Part shown: in pieces, positions 1 to 9,260 of the stretch
How positions within the stretch are numbered: position 1 is the first letter of the stretch
Layout: every line of letters starts with the position of its first letter
The notes under the pieces: generated by a model
Databases searched by the model: none
What the model was told of the DNA's origin: nothing
What the model saw: the letters and a program-made list of their open reading frames with translations, nothing else
Position numbers and translations under genes: made by a program
NCBI RefSeq assembly: GCF_007049795.1
Contig: NZ_SCFY01000006.1
Span: 157,535 to 221,534, forward strand
Reading direction: 5' to 3'
Source: Ectopseudomonas mendocina
GTDB taxonomy: Bacteria; Pseudomonadota; Gammaproteobacteria; Pseudomonadales; Pseudomonadaceae
Length of the DNA: 64,000 nucleotides

Positions 1-34
1 TTTCGTCGGCGCCAGCAACATCAAGTTGGGATGA
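1..34 (+). CDS. 3' end of an upstream CDS, probably an ABC transporter permease (partial)
   Basis: Only about ten codons and a TGA stop (32-34) are visible, reading FVGASNIKLG. The frame ends seven bases before the ATG of the next permease gene, the tight spacing expected inside a transporter operon. Polyamine-type ABC operons usually carry two permease genes in tandem, so a first permease is the likeliest identity. The fragment is too short to prove it; the call rests on context. Confidence 0.4.
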   Translation, partial: FVGASNIKLG

Positions 35-41
35 TGAGACG

Positions 42-896
42 ATGAAGATCCCCGCCTACTACGGTTTCTGGCACCACCTCGGACACTGGCTGCTCAAGGC
101 CAGCTCCTGGCTGGTGTTGCTGTTCCTGATCCTGCCGATCCTGGTGATCGTGCCGCTGTCGTTCAACGCCGAGCCGTTCTTCAGCTTCACCGAAGGCATG
201 CTCACCCTCGACCCCGAGGCCTATTCGCTGCGCTGGTACCGGGAGATATTCAACGATCCGAAATGGATACTGGCGATCAAGAACAGCTTCTTCATCGGCA
301 TCCTCTCGACCATCCTCGCCACCATTCTGGGCACCTGCGCCGCTATAGGCCTGGCCCGCGATGAGATGCCGTTTCGCCGCTTCATCACCGCCCTGCTGCT
401 GTCGCCGATGATCGTGCCGCTAATCATCACCGCCGCCGGGATGTTCTTCTTCTACTCCAACCTCGGCCTGGCCGGTGGCTACCTCGGGGTGATCCTGGCG
501 CACGCCGCGCTGGGCACGCCGTTCGTCATCATCACCGTCACCGCCACGCTGACCGGCTTCGACTACAGCCTGGCACGCGCAGCGCTGAACCTCGGCGCCA
601 CGCCGATTCGCGTGTTCTTCGACGTGATCATGCCGCTGATTCGCCCCGGCGTGATTTCCGGCGCACTGTTCGCCTTCATCACCTCGTTCGATGAAGTGGT
701 GGTGATCCTGTTCATGGCCGGGCCACAGCAACGCACCATTCCGCGGCAGATGTTTTCGGGCCTGCGCGAGCAGATCAACCCGAGCATCCTGGCCATCGCC
801 ACCCTGCTGATTCTGGTGTCCATCGCCCTGCTGGTTACCATCGAACTGTTGCGCCGCCGCGCGGAGCGCATGCGCGGGATCGAAATACCGCACTGA
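42..896 (+). CDS. ABC transporter permease, spermidine/putrescine (PotC) type
   Basis: Inner-membrane permease of 284 residues, the usual length for PotC/PotI-like subunits of polyamine or opine importers. Several hydrophobic segments are visible, the first near residues 20-40. The cytoplasmic EAA loop that contacts the ATPase is at about residues 180-205 (ARAALNLGATPIRVFF followed by PLIRPGVISG). The protein ends in a basic tail. The gene follows the previous frame by seven bases, so it is probably the last gene of an operon with binding protein, ATPase and first permease outside the window. Substrate cannot be read from the sequence; polyamine-type is a family assignment. Confidence 0.85.
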   Translation: MKIPAYYGFWHHLGHWLLKASSWLVLLFLILPILVIVPLSFNAEPFFSFTEGMLTLDPEAYSLRWYREIFNDPKWILAIKNSFFIGILSTILATILGTCAAIGLARDEMPFRRFITALLLSPMIVPLIITAAGMFFFYSNLGLAGGYLGVILAHAALGTPFVIITVTATLTGFDYSLARAALNLGATPIRVFFDVIMPLIRPGVISGALFAFITSFDEVVVILFMAGPQQRTIPRQMFSGLREQINPSILAIATLLILVSIALLVTIELLRRRAERMRGIEIPH

Positions 897-934
897 GACG
901 CCGCCACGACTGCGAGCGACCGGCAGCCTTTCCC

Positions 935-952
935 CGCCCGCCTCGGCGGGCG
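935..952 (+). terminator. GC-rich hairpin after the permease gene
   Basis: CGCCCGCC and GGCGGGCG form an 8-bp perfect stem with a two-base gap, 39 bases after the permease stop. No T-run follows, so it may be a weak terminator or an mRNA 3' stabiliser. The rest of the gap to ilvD (953-1115) shows no gene and no leader peptide I can recognise. Confidence 0.35.
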
Positions 953-1115
953 TAGAATCAGCGCATTCCTCGCCAGAAATCCTCCGGCGGGCCTGTGAGC
1001 CCCGGCCGTACGAACGGTGATCCCGTTTCGTCATGCAGCCTCCTGACACCGCGGCGATCTGCCGCTCGACGACGCTCACCGCACACACAACCGAATTAGT
1101 CGCAGGAATACCGTC

Positions 1116-2954
1116 ATGCCCGATTACCGCTCGAAGACCTCCACCCACGGCCGCAACATGGCCGGCGCCCGCGCCCTGTGGCGCGCCACAGGGATGAAGG
1201 ACGAAGACTTCAAGAAACCGATCATCGCCATCGCCAACTCCTTCACCCAGTTCGTGCCCGGCCACGTGCACCTGAAGGACCTGGGTCAGCTGGTCGCCCG
1301 CGAGATCGAGAAAGCCGGCGGCGTGGCCAAGGAATTCAACACCATCGCCGTCGACGACGGCATCGCCATGGGCCACGACGGCATGCTCTATTCGCTGCCG
1401 AGCCGCGAGATCATCGCCGACTCCGTGGAGTACATGGTCAATGCCCACTGCGCCGACGCCATCGTCTGCATCAGCAACTGCGACAAGATCACCCCCGGCA
1501 TGCTGATGGCCGCCCTGCGCCTGAACATCCCGGTGGTGTTCGTTTCCGGCGGGCCGATGGAAGCGGGTAAAACCAAGCTGGCCAGCCATGGCCTGGATCT
1601 GGTCGATGCCATGGTCATCGCCGCCGACTCCAGCGCCTCCGACGAAAAGGTCGCCGAGTACGAGCGCAGCGCCTGCCCGACCTGCGGCAGCTGCTCCGGC
1701 ATGTTCACCGCCAACTCGATGAACTGCCTGACCGAAGCACTGGGCCTGTCCCTGCCGGGCAACGGTTCGACCCTGGCCACCCACAGCGACCGCGAGCAGC
1801 TGTTCCTGCGCGCCGGCCGCCTGGCTGTCGAACTCTGCCAGCGCTATTACGGCGAGAACGACGAGTCGGTGCTGCCGCGCAACATCGCCAACTTCAAGGC
1901 GTTCGAGAACGCCATGATGCTCGACATCGCCATGGGCGGTTCGACCAACACCATCCTGCACCTGCTGGCCGCCGCCCAGGAAGGTGAAGTCGCCTTCGAC
2001 CTGCGCGACATCGACCGCCTGTCGCGCAAGGTGCCGCAGCTGTGCAAAGTCGCACCGAACATCCAGAAGTACCACATGGAAGACGTGCACCGCGCTGGCG
2101 GCATCTTCTCCATCCTCGGCGAACTGGCCCGTGGCGGCCTGCTGCACACCGATGTAGCCACCGTCCATAGCCCGAACATGGCTGAGGCCATCGCCCAGTG
2201 GGACATCACCCAGACCAACGACGAAGCGGTTCACCACTTCTTCAAGGCAGGTCCAGCCGGTATCCCCACCCAGACCGCGTTCAGCCAGAGCACCCGCTGG
2301 GACAGCCTGGATGATGACCGCGAGAATGGTTGTATTCGCAGCGTCGAGCACGCTTATTCCCAAGAGGGTGGACTTGCGGTGCTGTACGGCAACATCGCCC
2401 TCGATGGCTGTGTGGTGAAAACCGCTGGCGTGGACGAATCCATCCACGTCTTCGAAGGCTCCGCCAAGGTCTTTGAAAGTCAGGACAGCGCGGTGCGCGG
2501 CATCCTCAATGACGAAGTGAAGGAAGGTGACATCGTCATCATCCGCTACGAAGGTCCGAAAGGCGGCCCGGGCATGCAGGAAATGCTCTATCCGACCAGC
2601 TACCTGAAGTCCAAAGGACTGGGCAAGGCCTGCGCCCTGCTCACCGACGGGCGTTTCTCCGGCGGCACCAGCGGCCTGTCCATCGGCCACGCCTCGCCGG
2701 AAGCGGCAGCAGGCGGCGCCATTGGCCTGGTCAACGACGGCGACAAGATCCTCATCGACATCCCCAACCGCAGCATCAACCTGCTGGTCAGCGACGAAGA
2801 ACTGGCCACCCGCCGTGCCGAGCAGGACAAGAAAGGCTGGAAACCTGCCGCACCGCGTACCCGCAAGGTGACAACGGCACTCAAGGCCTACGCCCTGCTC
2901 GCCACCAGCGCCGACAAGGGTGCGGTACGCGACAAGGCGATGCTGGAAGGCTGA
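1116..2954 (+). CDS. ilvD: Dihydroxy-acid dehydratase
   Basis: Catalyses dehydration of 2,3-dihydroxy-isovalerate and 2,3-dihydroxy-3-methylvalerate to the 2-keto acids, the step before transamination in valine and isoleucine synthesis (also feeding leucine and pantothenate). Length is 612 residues, standard for bacterial IlvD. Visible signatures are [12 protein letters not shown] around residue 118-129 (Fe-S cysteine C122 followed by D123-K124, the metal and carbamate site) and [12 protein letters not shown] near 186-197. The glycine-rich block GRFSGGTSG lies near the C-terminus. AGGA about eight bases upstream supports the start. It stands alone, closed by a strong terminator at 2972. Threonine deaminase (ilvA) of the same pathway lies at 21.4 kb. 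Confidence 0.97.
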   Translation: MPDYRSKTSTHGRNMAGARALWRATGMKDEDFKKPIIAIANSFTQFVPGHVHLKDLGQLVAREIEKAGGVAKEFNTIAVDDGIAMGHDGMLYSLPSREIIADSVEYMVNAHCADAIVCISNCDKITPGMLMAALRLNIPVVFVSGGPMEAGKTKLASHGLDLVDAMVIAADSSASDEKVAEYERSACPTCGSCSGMFTANSMNCLTEALGLSLPGNGSTLATHSDREQLFLRAGRLAVELCQRYYGENDESVLPRNIANFKAFENAMMLDIAMGGSTNTILHLLAAAQEGEVAFDLRDIDRLSRKVPQLCKVAPNIQKYHMEDVHRAGGIFSILGELARGGLLHTDVATVHSPNMAEAIAQWDITQTNDEAVHHFFKAGPAGIPTQTAFSQSTRWDSLDDDRENGCIRSVEHAYSQEGGLAVLYGNIALDGCVVKTAGVDESIHVFEGSAKVFESQDSAVRGILNDEVKEGDIVIIRYEGPKGGPGMQEMLYPTSYLKSKGLGKACALLTDGRFSGGTSGLSIGHASPEAAAGGAIGLVNDGDKILIDIPNRSINLLVSDEELATRRAEQDKKGWKPAAPRTRKVTTALKAYALLATSADKGAVRDKAMLEG

Positions 2955-2971
2955 GTCAGTTCAGTAGTGTT

Positions 2972-3004
2972 AAAAGCGCCCCGCACTAGCGGGGCGCTTT
3001 GCTT
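2972..3004 (+). terminator. Rho-independent terminator after ilvD
   Basis: AAAGCGCCCCGC and GCGGGGCGCTTT form a perfect 12-bp stem around ACTA, followed by GCTTTC. It isolates ilvD from the foreign-looking gene that starts at 3065. Confidence 0.85.
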
Positions 3005-3064
3005 TCTGCGCCACTGATCAGCCCTGTATTCTGCTAGGCATGCAGGCTTTGAGAGATAAGGACG

Positions 3065-6000
3065 ATGCTGGTAGCCAGGCGAGTGCAGATAGTTGCTGAA
3101 ACGCAGGACAAAGAACACAGACTAGAAGAGTTACCACTCGACAACTTTCGCATGACGCCTGCATGGGTTCTGCTGGGCGAGCCCGGAGCAGGCAAGAGTG
3201 AAGCCCTGAAACAGGCCGCTCTGGAGGTCGATGGCGTATATATCACGGTGAACAAACTTATACACACGACACCGACGCTAGAGGAGTGGCGCGAGAAAAC
3301 CCTGTTCATCGACGCACTGGATGAGGCCCGTTCTACAGGCGCTGACAACCTACCCCTACGCATCCGCCAACAATTACTTCGGCTCGGCAAACCTGCTTTC
3401 CGGCTCTCCTGCCGCGCTGCTGACTGGTATGGCTCGACCGACATCGCCGATCTGCAAGACGCCAGCCCCAATGGACTGCTGACGGTATTGCAACTGTGTC
3501 CGCTGAGCAGCGAGGACATACAGCAAATCCTGCACAGCAATTACAACGTCATCGATCCCAAAGCTTTTATCGAGCAAGCCGAGCGCCACGGTATTGCCGC
3601 GCTGCTGAGCAACCCTCAGATGCTCGGCCTGATGGCCAGGGCCGTCAGCGGTGAGAAATGGCCGGAAAACCGCAACGAGGTCTATCGACTCGCCTGCGAG
3701 AAACTGGCTGAAGAAAACAATGTTCGCCACCGGCAAACCAGTGAAGCCAAAGAGGTCGATAACGACACCTTGTTGAAAGCGGCAGGACAGTTGTTCGCTG
3801 TGCAGCTGCTTTCGAGCAAGGTAGGCATTTCCAGCGACTCAGACTCCAGCGACAATAACTACCCAGAACTCAAGCAGTTCAAACCGGAGATTCCTGCTGC
3901 AGCCAGAAGAGCACTACAGTCCGCTTTATTCACCCCCTCCCCTGGCAACGCCCATCATCTAATCCCTCACCACCGCAGCATCGCCGAATATCTGGCAGCA
4001 AGATGGCTGGCGGACAAGCTAGATCGGGAGAGTCTTCCCCATGGCCGGCTACTTAACCTGTTACTCGGCTTCGACGGGGGAGTAGTCGCGGACTTGCGGG
4101 GACTGCTCGCATGGTTGGCACAACAAAGCACATCAATACGCAGACGCCTGACAGAAGCAGATCCTCTTGGCATCGTGCTGTATGGCGATGTCGGCCCATT
4201 CAGCACCGCAGACAAGCGCCACCTGCTGCAGGCCCTGCGCCAGCAAGCGGAGAAATTCCCCGGATATCGCTGGCACCTTTGGCAAGATATGTCTGGGTTC
4301 AGAGCCTTGGCAGACGAGTCGCTGCTTGAGGACTTTCAACGCATTCTGCTGGCCTCCGAGCGCGATGATGCGACCCAGTCAGATATGGACTGCGTGCTGG
4401 ATATTCTTAATTACGGGCATGCTGATGCCACCTTGGCAGCACCGCTGCTCGCGATGATCAAAGACGCTTCGCTTTGGCCACGACTCAGAACTAGCGCACT
4501 CAGTATCTGGCTTAAAATGGCCTCTCCTGTTGAGGCCAAGGACTTGCTGTCGCTAATCTGCAGCAGCCAGGTTGACGACAACGATGACCAGCTACTGGGA
4601 AAACTGCTGGATTTTCTATACCCCGAACATCTGTCGCCCACTGAGTTACTTCTGTGTTTCCACTCTCCCAAAGACTCTCGACTGATCGGCAGCTACCAGA
4701 TGTTCTGGGAGCGCTGGCTGCCGGAGCGAGCGCCACAGGCACATCTGCCAGCGCTGTTGGATGGACTTTGCGGCAAACAGGAAGTTTTCAACAAGAACAG
4801 ATCCGAATGGATGATTTCTCGATCTATTGGTCGTTTGCTTGCTCATACTCTCGATGAGTTAGGTGAATCGGCCACGAGCGAGCAACTGTTTAACTGGCTG
4901 GGCGTCGGAGCAGATCAGCATGGCTACTTCAACCGGGATCACGACTCACAGCTGAAGATTCAAAATTGGCTTGAACGCCACCCACAGCAGTACAAAGCCG
5001 TGCTTGAGCAATGCATCAAAGCTGAAGCCTTTCCTTATCAATCCCTTCGGCTACATGGCGCCAAGCCAGCAGAAGATATAGGGCTTTGGCATCTGCATTT
5101 GGCCGGAACCACAGATGAGGCGGAAGCAAGAGTTCATTTACAGCAAGCTGTTTACGCTCTTTTGCAGGATCGCGGAGCCAGGGGACTATCGCTGGAAGTG
5201 CTGGATGAATGGGGTCAGAAATTTCCAAGCAGGGCTGATTGGCTGAGTGAATGGCTCACTTGCGATTTGGAACAAAGTTACTGGCGCGTAAAAGCTGCGG
5301 CACAAAGCCTTACTGACAAGAAGCAACAAGCCGAGGAACGACACCAACGAACCCAGAGCCTTCGCTCCGAACTTCACGCAATTTCTATTGGTGCAGCCGC
5401 AGCCGTCCTTCTTGATGAACTGGCAACCGTTTGGCTGTTCGGCTTCTTGGATATCAATGGAGAAACCCCGAGCGAGCGCTTCGCCAACTATAGCGATCTG
5501 GGCAATGAGCTCATGCAGGCCGCCGAATCTGGGTTCCGTAAATGCCTACAGCGCTCGGACTTGCCCTCTGCTGCAGAGATCATCGTTCTGAATCAAGCCG
5601 GAAAGCGTTATTACATTAGCCTGCCGTGCCTGCTAGGCCTGCAAATGAGCTGGATCGATACACCCGGACAGGTAGCTGAGCTATCAGATGACCAAGTCGA
5701 AATACTGTTGGCTATGTGTCTCTGCACGCCACATTCGGGGCTGGATGAGCTGGACGCTTGGCGCGCACAAATCGCACAGCAGTACCCCGAACTATTTAGC
5801 CGCGTACTGTTGCTCTACGCTGCCAGCGTTTTTGCTACAGGCAACTCCTCGGTCGGCATGGAGCATTCCCTAAGCGGGGACAATTCCTATACAAAAGCGG
5901 CCCAGCTCGCCAGCCCAGAATTGCTGCGGCAATTTCCCGAAACAGCGGCGGCCCAACAGCTCCATGACCTGCGCCAGTTGCTGAAAGCAGCTCTGATTTT

Positions 6001-7087
6001 TGCTCCAGAATGTCTCGCTGCGCTGACACGGCAAAAGTTGAAGTCACCTCAACTCAATGCTGAACAGAGCCTTCTGTGGCTGGCACTACAGGTTCTGACT
6101 GGCAGTGCTGACGAATCAGAGGAGTTCTGGCAACGCCTCGGCGAAGCAGAGGAGGCCAATTTAGCCATGCATCTAGCGGTGGAAGTCCTGATGCAAGGCG
6201 TTCAACTACAGGCCCTACACCCCTCCCAACCCGAACGTATTCTGGGCCGTTTGATCGAGTCACTTATCCGGCACGCTGATATGGAACGAGGCCGAGGAGG
6301 CTTCGTCAGCGCAGCGATGGATCTGGGTGAGGAACTGCGCGGGATGATCGACTGGTTGGGTACGCAAACGACAGTAGAGGCCCGCGATGAGCTTCAGCGC
6401 CTGCTTGGTGTCCCAGACCTGGCGTCTCAGCACTACCGTATTCGGAGCACATTGGAGCAGCAGCAAGCACGCAAGAGGGAAGCTGAATTCCAATTCCTTG
6501 GTTTGGAAGCGGTCGCCGATGTGTTAGCCAACCAGGCGCCAGCAAATGTCGCCGATCTAATGCACCTGACCTTGTGTCATCTAGACGACATCTCCCATGA
6601 ACTACGCCACGCCAATGACGACGGCTATCGGATGTTCTGGAATATCCCCACTAGGCAGCCGCGCAGCCGCCGCGGGGAGAACCTATGCCGCGATGTCCTA
6701 CTGGCCCGCTTGCGCTCACGCCTGGATGCGCACGGCATTGGCATTGCTCCGGAATATGACCATGCAGGCGACAAGCGCGCCGATCTTCATCTCGACTACC
6801 GTAACTTATTGGCCCTGCCAATTGAGATAAAACGTGACGATCACGAAAAGCTATGGACAGCTTTGCGTGATCAACTCATTACCCAATATGCACATGCACC
6901 GAAATCTGCAGGCCACGGGATCTATTTGGTGCTTTGGTTTGGCGACAGCAAGAAACTGAAAAGTCCACCCCAAAGGAAGCCAAAACCCTCGACACCCAAT
7001 GAGCTAAGGATTCAATTGGAAAGCCAACTATCGGAGGAGGAGCGGAAAAGGGTGTTCGTACGCGTGCTGGATGTCAGTTGGCCCTGA
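3065..7087 (+). CDS. Large NACHT/STAND-like NTPase with helical repeats and C-terminal PD-(D/E)XK-like nuclease; putative defence protein
   Basis: A 1340-residue protein I cannot assign to a named family. Residues 38-45 are a Walker A loop (GEPGAGKS), 79-89 a Walker B of NACHT type (TLFIDALDEAR), 113-118 a possible sensor (RLSCR), and 302-315 a winged-helix motif (HHRSIAEYLAARWL) like the F.H.s..EY.AA block of NACHT/STAND ATPases. Residues about 330-1170 look alpha-helical and HEAT/TPR-like, as in sensor regions. Near the end, RADLHLDY (D1240) followed by PIEIKR (E1254, K1256) and a Q..L..QY helix (1270-1275) make a PD-(D/E)XK nuclease core. The codons include many A/T-ending ones, unlike the flanking ilvD and yfcE genes, indicating transfer. 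Only about 35 residues precede the P-loop, so there is no N-terminal effector. RBS AAGGA is unusually close to the ATG. Inference: a one-gene nucleotide-activated nuclease against phage or plasmid DNA. Domain calls are by eye. Confidence 0.75.
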   Translation: MLVARRVQIVAETQDKEHRLEELPLDNFRMTPAWVLLGEPGAGKSEALKQAALEVDGVYITVNKLIHTTPTLEEWREKTLFIDALDEARSTGADNLPLRIRQQLLRLGKPAFRLSCRAADWYGSTDIADLQDASPNGLLTVLQLCPLSSEDIQQILHSNYNVIDPKAFIEQAERHGIAALLSNPQMLGLMARAVSGEKWPENRNEVYRLACEKLAEENNVRHRQTSEAKEVDNDTLLKAAGQLFAVQLLSSKVGISSDSDSSDNNYPELKQFKPEIPAAARRALQSALFTPSPGNAHHLIPHHRSIAEYLAARWLADKLDRESLPHGRLLNLLLGFDGGVVADLRGLLAWLAQQSTSIRRRLTEADPLGIVLYGDVGPFSTADKRHLLQALRQQAEKFPGYRWHLWQDMSGFRALADESLLEDFQRILLASERDDATQSDMDCVLDILNYGHADATLAAPLLAMIKDASLWPRLRTSALSIWLKMASPVEAKDLLSLICSSQVDDNDDQLLGKLLDFLYPEHLSPTELLLCFHSPKDSRLIGSYQMFWERWLPERAPQAHLPALLDGLCGKQEVFNKNRSEWMISRSIGRLLAHTLDELGESATSEQLFNWLGVGADQHGYFNRDHDSQLKIQNWLERHPQQYKAVLEQCIKAEAFPYQSLRLHGAKPAEDIGLWHLHLAGTTDEAEARVHLQQAVYALLQDRGARGLSLEVLDEWGQKFPSRADWLSEWLTCDLEQSYWRVKAAAQSLTDKKQQAEERHQRTQSLRSELHAISIGAAAAVLLDELATVWLFGFLDINGETPSERFANYSDLGNELMQAAESGFRKCLQRSDLPSAAEIIVLNQAGKRYYISLPCLLGLQMSWIDTPGQVAELSDDQVEILLAMCLCTPHSGLDELDAWRAQIAQQYPELFSRVLLLYAASVFATGNSSVGMEHSLSGDNSYTKAAQLASPELLRQFPETAAAQQLHDLRQLLKAALIFAPECLAALTRQKLKSPQLNAEQSLLWLALQVLTGSADESEEFWQRLGEAEEANLAMHLAVEVLMQGVQLQALHPSQPERILGRLIESLIRHADMERGRGGFVSAAMDLGEELRGMIDWLGTQTTVEARDELQRLLGVPDLASQHYRIRSTLEQQQARKREAEFQFLGLEAVADVLANQAPANVADLMHLTLCHLDDISHELRHANDDGYRMFWNIPTRQPRSRRGENLCRDVLLARLRSRLDAHGIGIAPEYDHAGDKRADLHLDYRNLLALPIEIKRDDHEKLWTALRDQLITQYAHAPKSAGHGIYLVLWFGDSKKLKSPPQRKPKPSTPNELRIQLESQLSEEERKRVFVRVLDVSWP

Positions 7088-7196
7088 CGTACATTAGCGC
7101 TGGTTCTAAATGGCCCGGCTGAATACCTAAAGAGCCCTGCTCTACCGCCTTTATTTGCACGGAGCGGATGTAATACGTGTCAATGATTATCAGCTT

Positions 7197-7655
7197 ATGC
7201 GCATCGGCCTGATCGCCGACACCCACAACCTGCTGCGCCCTGAAGCGCTAGCAGCGTTGCAAGGCGTCGATCATCTGATCCACGCCGGCGATATCGGCGG
7301 GCCGCACATCCTCGCCGAGCTGCAGCGCATCGCGCCGCTGTCGGTGGTGCGGGGCAACAACGATCAGGACGCCTGGGCCGACACCATCCCCAAGCGTCTG
7401 AGGCTGACGTTTGGCGGCGTCACGCTGCATGTGCTGCATGACCTCAAGCAGCTGGATACTGACCCGGCAGCTCAGGGCGTAAACGTGGTGATCGCCGGCC
7501 ATTCGCACAAGCCGCAGCATGAGCTGCGCGACGGCGTGCTTTACCTAAACCCTGGCAGCGCCGGGCCGCGACGCTTCAAGCTGCCCATTGGAGTGGGCAT
7601 CCTGCATATCGAGAATGGGCGGGTACAGGCCGAGCTGATCACGCTGCAGGTCTGA
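7197..7655 (+). CDS. YfcE/MJ0936-family metallophosphoesterase
   Basis: Small calcineurin-like phosphodiesterase of 152 residues. The metal-binding motifs are in order: ADTHN at the N-terminus, HAGDIGG, RGNND, and near the C-terminus GHSHKP, followed by LNPGSAGPRR. These are the D-x-H, GD, GNxD and GHxH blocks of two-metal phosphoesterases. ATG 7197 is chosen because family members begin at the first strand (MRIGLIADTH). The frame can be extended to a TTG at 7155, but the added residues are not family-like. The physiological substrate is unknown; relatives hydrolyse artificial phosphodiesters. It immediately follows the NACHT-nuclease gene with an independent upstream gap of about 110 bases. 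Confidence 0.88.
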   Translation: MRIGLIADTHNLLRPEALAALQGVDHLIHAGDIGGPHILAELQRIAPLSVVRGNNDQDAWADTIPKRLRLTFGGVTLHVLHDLKQLDTDPAAQGVNVVIAGHSHKPQHELRDGVLYLNPGSAGPRRFKLPIGVGILHIENGRVQAELITLQV

Positions 7656-7779
7656 TGACCATCGCAGGGTGGACGACGCTTCACCCGTCCACCGCCCCGC
7701 CAACCTTCGCATTGATACGGACCGGAGGAGCGCCTGTGCGGCATTCAGTTTCAGCCGCAATGCCTCGCGCCCTCAAGCC

Positions 7780-7806
7780 AATCGCGGCTGAAGCCGCTCC
7801 TACAAA
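7780..7806. repeat. REP-like element (short form)
   Basis: GCGGCTGAAGCCGC is a small hairpin followed by TCCTACAAA, the core commonly seen in Pseudomonas REP sequences. It lies in the 250-base gap between yfcE and gloA; no gene is evident there. Confidence 0.55.
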
Positions 7807-7907
7807 CGCCCCGGCATCGCTGCTTGATCAAGGTCACGCCCTTGAAAAACGTGGCCACCGCGTCCATCTAGGTAGATACAGCCTTTTCCCGCCTGATGGA
7901 GAACCCC

Positions 7908-8435
7908 ATGACCCTCGACGAGCTCAACGCCATTGCTGGCGTGACCGCCAAGCCTGACGTCGCCACCGCCGACTTCGTCTACAACCACACCATGATCCGC
8001 GTGAAGGATCTGCAAAAATCCCTGGATTTCTATACCCGCGTGCTGGGCTTCACCCTGCTGGAGAAGAAGGACTTCCCCGACGCCGAGTTCAGCCTGTACT
8101 TCCTCGCGCTGATCAACGACAAGTCGCAGATCCCAGCCGACCCGGCTGCCCGCCATCAGTGGCGCAAATCCATCCCCGGCGTGCTGGAGCTGACCTACAA
8201 CTACGGCACCGAGAAGGATCCGGAATTCTCCTACCACAGCGGCAACAGCGACCCACGCGGCTTCGGTCACCTGTGCGTGTCGGTGCCGGACATCAAGGCG
8301 GCCTGCCAGCGCTTCGAAGACCTCGGCGTGGACTTCCAGAAACGCCTGACCGACGGCCGCATGCGCGATATCGCCTTCATCAAGGACCCGGACGGCTACT
8401 GGGTCGAGATCATCCAGTTCACCGAAGTGAGCTGA
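7908..8435 (+). CDS. gloA: Lactoylglutathione lyase (glyoxalase I)
   Basis: Isomerises the glutathione-methylglyoxal hemithioacetal to S-lactoylglutathione, detoxifying methylglyoxal. The 175-residue protein carries the VOC-fold metal ligands in the expected order: H27 (NHTMIRVKD), Glu in LELTYNYG, His in GFGHLCVSVPD, and Glu in YWVEIIQF. The roughly 20-residue N-terminal extension before the first strand matches the longer Zn-type glyoxalase I seen in Pseudomonas and eukaryotes. ATG 7908 is preferred over 7896 because GGAGAA lies four bases before it. A bidirectional terminator separates it from the convergent YitT gene. Confidence 0.93.
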   Translation: MTLDELNAIAGVTAKPDVATADFVYNHTMIRVKDLQKSLDFYTRVLGFTLLEKKDFPDAEFSLYFLALINDKSQIPADPAARHQWRKSIPGVLELTYNYGTEKDPEFSYHSGNSDPRGFGHLCVSVPDIKAACQRFEDLGVDFQKRLTDGRMRDIAFIKDPDGYWVEIIQFTEVS

Positions 8436-8454
8436 TTTCGCCTCCGCGAAAACC

Positions 8455-8492
8455 GACGAGGGGCTGCCCCCAGCGAAGCAGCCCCTCGTTAG
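8455..8492. terminator. Bidirectional terminator between gloA and the YitT gene
   Basis: ACGAGGGGCTGC and GCAGCCCCTCGT form a 12-bp perfect stem with a ten-base loop between two convergent genes. A-rich sequence on one side and TTAGTT on the other let it serve both strands. Confidence 0.75.
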
Positions 8493-8501
8493 TTGCCGGG
8501 T

Positions 8502-9149
8502 TCAACTGACGCCGACGTAGCGGTCCGCCCGGTGATTGATCGCCAGCACCAGATTGAGCACTACCGCCCCCAGCACCGAGAGCAGCACCTTGTCTGGCGA
8601 CACCACGAAAATCGCCGCCAGGACGATGCTCGCGTCGATAGCCATCTGCACGGTGCCAGCGCGGAAACCGAAGCGCTCCTGCATATACAGCGCGAGAATA
8701 TTCACCCCACCCAGGCTGGCGCGGTGGCGGAACAGCATGAGCAAACCCAGCCCCATCGCAGCGCCGCCGAACAGCGCGGCATACACGGCGCTGAGGTGGG
8801 CGAAGGCGACCCAGTGCGGCGTCAGCTCGGCTAGTAGCGAAACCAGCATCACCGCGCAGCCCGTGCGCAAGGTGAAGCCCCAGCCCATGCGCCAGATACC
8901 GAGCAGGTAGAACGGCAGATTGACCAGGCAGAACACCAGACCGAACGACCAGCCGGCCTGGTAGTTGGCTAGGAAGGCGATGCCGACAGTGCCACCGGTG
9001 AGCAGACCAGCATGCTTGTAGAAGGCGATGCCCAGCGCCACCAGCGCGGTGCCGAACAGGAGGGCCAGCGCATCTTCCCAGAGTGGATGGCGTACGAAGA
9101 GTGCAGCGACGGCGCTCGGGCGCTCGTCGACGGGCGATTGCTCAGTCAT
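8502..9149 (-). CDS. YitT family membrane protein
   Basis: Polytopic inner-membrane protein of about 215 residues with five or six hydrophobic segments. The family block GLLTGGTVGIAFL lies near residue 50 and ASLGGVNILALY further on. YitT proteins are widespread and their substrate is not established. The ATG at 9149 has AGGTTC upstream; a GTG at 9173 in the same frame would add eight residues. It is transcribed toward gloA and shares its terminator. Close relatives in Pseudomonas lack the C-terminal DUF2179 domain typical of Bacillus YitT, and that domain is also absent here. Confidence 0.82.
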   Translation of the reverse strand: MTEQSPVDERPSAVAALFVRHPLWEDALALLFGTALVALGIAFYKHAGLLTGGTVGIAFLANYQAGWSFGLVFCLVNLPFYLLGIWRMGWGFTLRTGCAVMLVSLLAELTPHWVAFAHLSAVYAALFGGAAMGLGLLMLFRHRASLGGVNILALYMQERFGFRAGTVQMAIDASIVLAAIFVVSPDKVLLSVLGAVVLNLVLAINHRADRYVGVS

Positions 9150-9260
9150 GACAGAACCTGAATCAGGATGCACGAAACACGTTACGGCAGCGGCAAGGCA
9201 ATGACCGTCGCGCCGCGCAGGGGAGTCTGGCGGCAGAAATGGCCGGAACGCCAGGCAAGA

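Noticed and set aside
897..1115. A leader peptide or attenuator before ilvD
   Set aside because: No short ORF rich in Ile, Val or Leu codons and no competing hairpins with a T-run were found.
420..2690. A 756-codon open frame on the minus strand across ilvD
   Set aside because: It is antisense to a certain gene, has low-complexity Ala/Gly/Val/His-rich content typical of GC-rich shadow frames, and no domain.
3065..7087. A multi-gene defence operon around the NACHT-nuclease gene
   Set aside because: Both neighbours are housekeeping genes with their own signals. No second foreign gene, toxin or antitoxin frame is visible, so only a one-gene system is supported.
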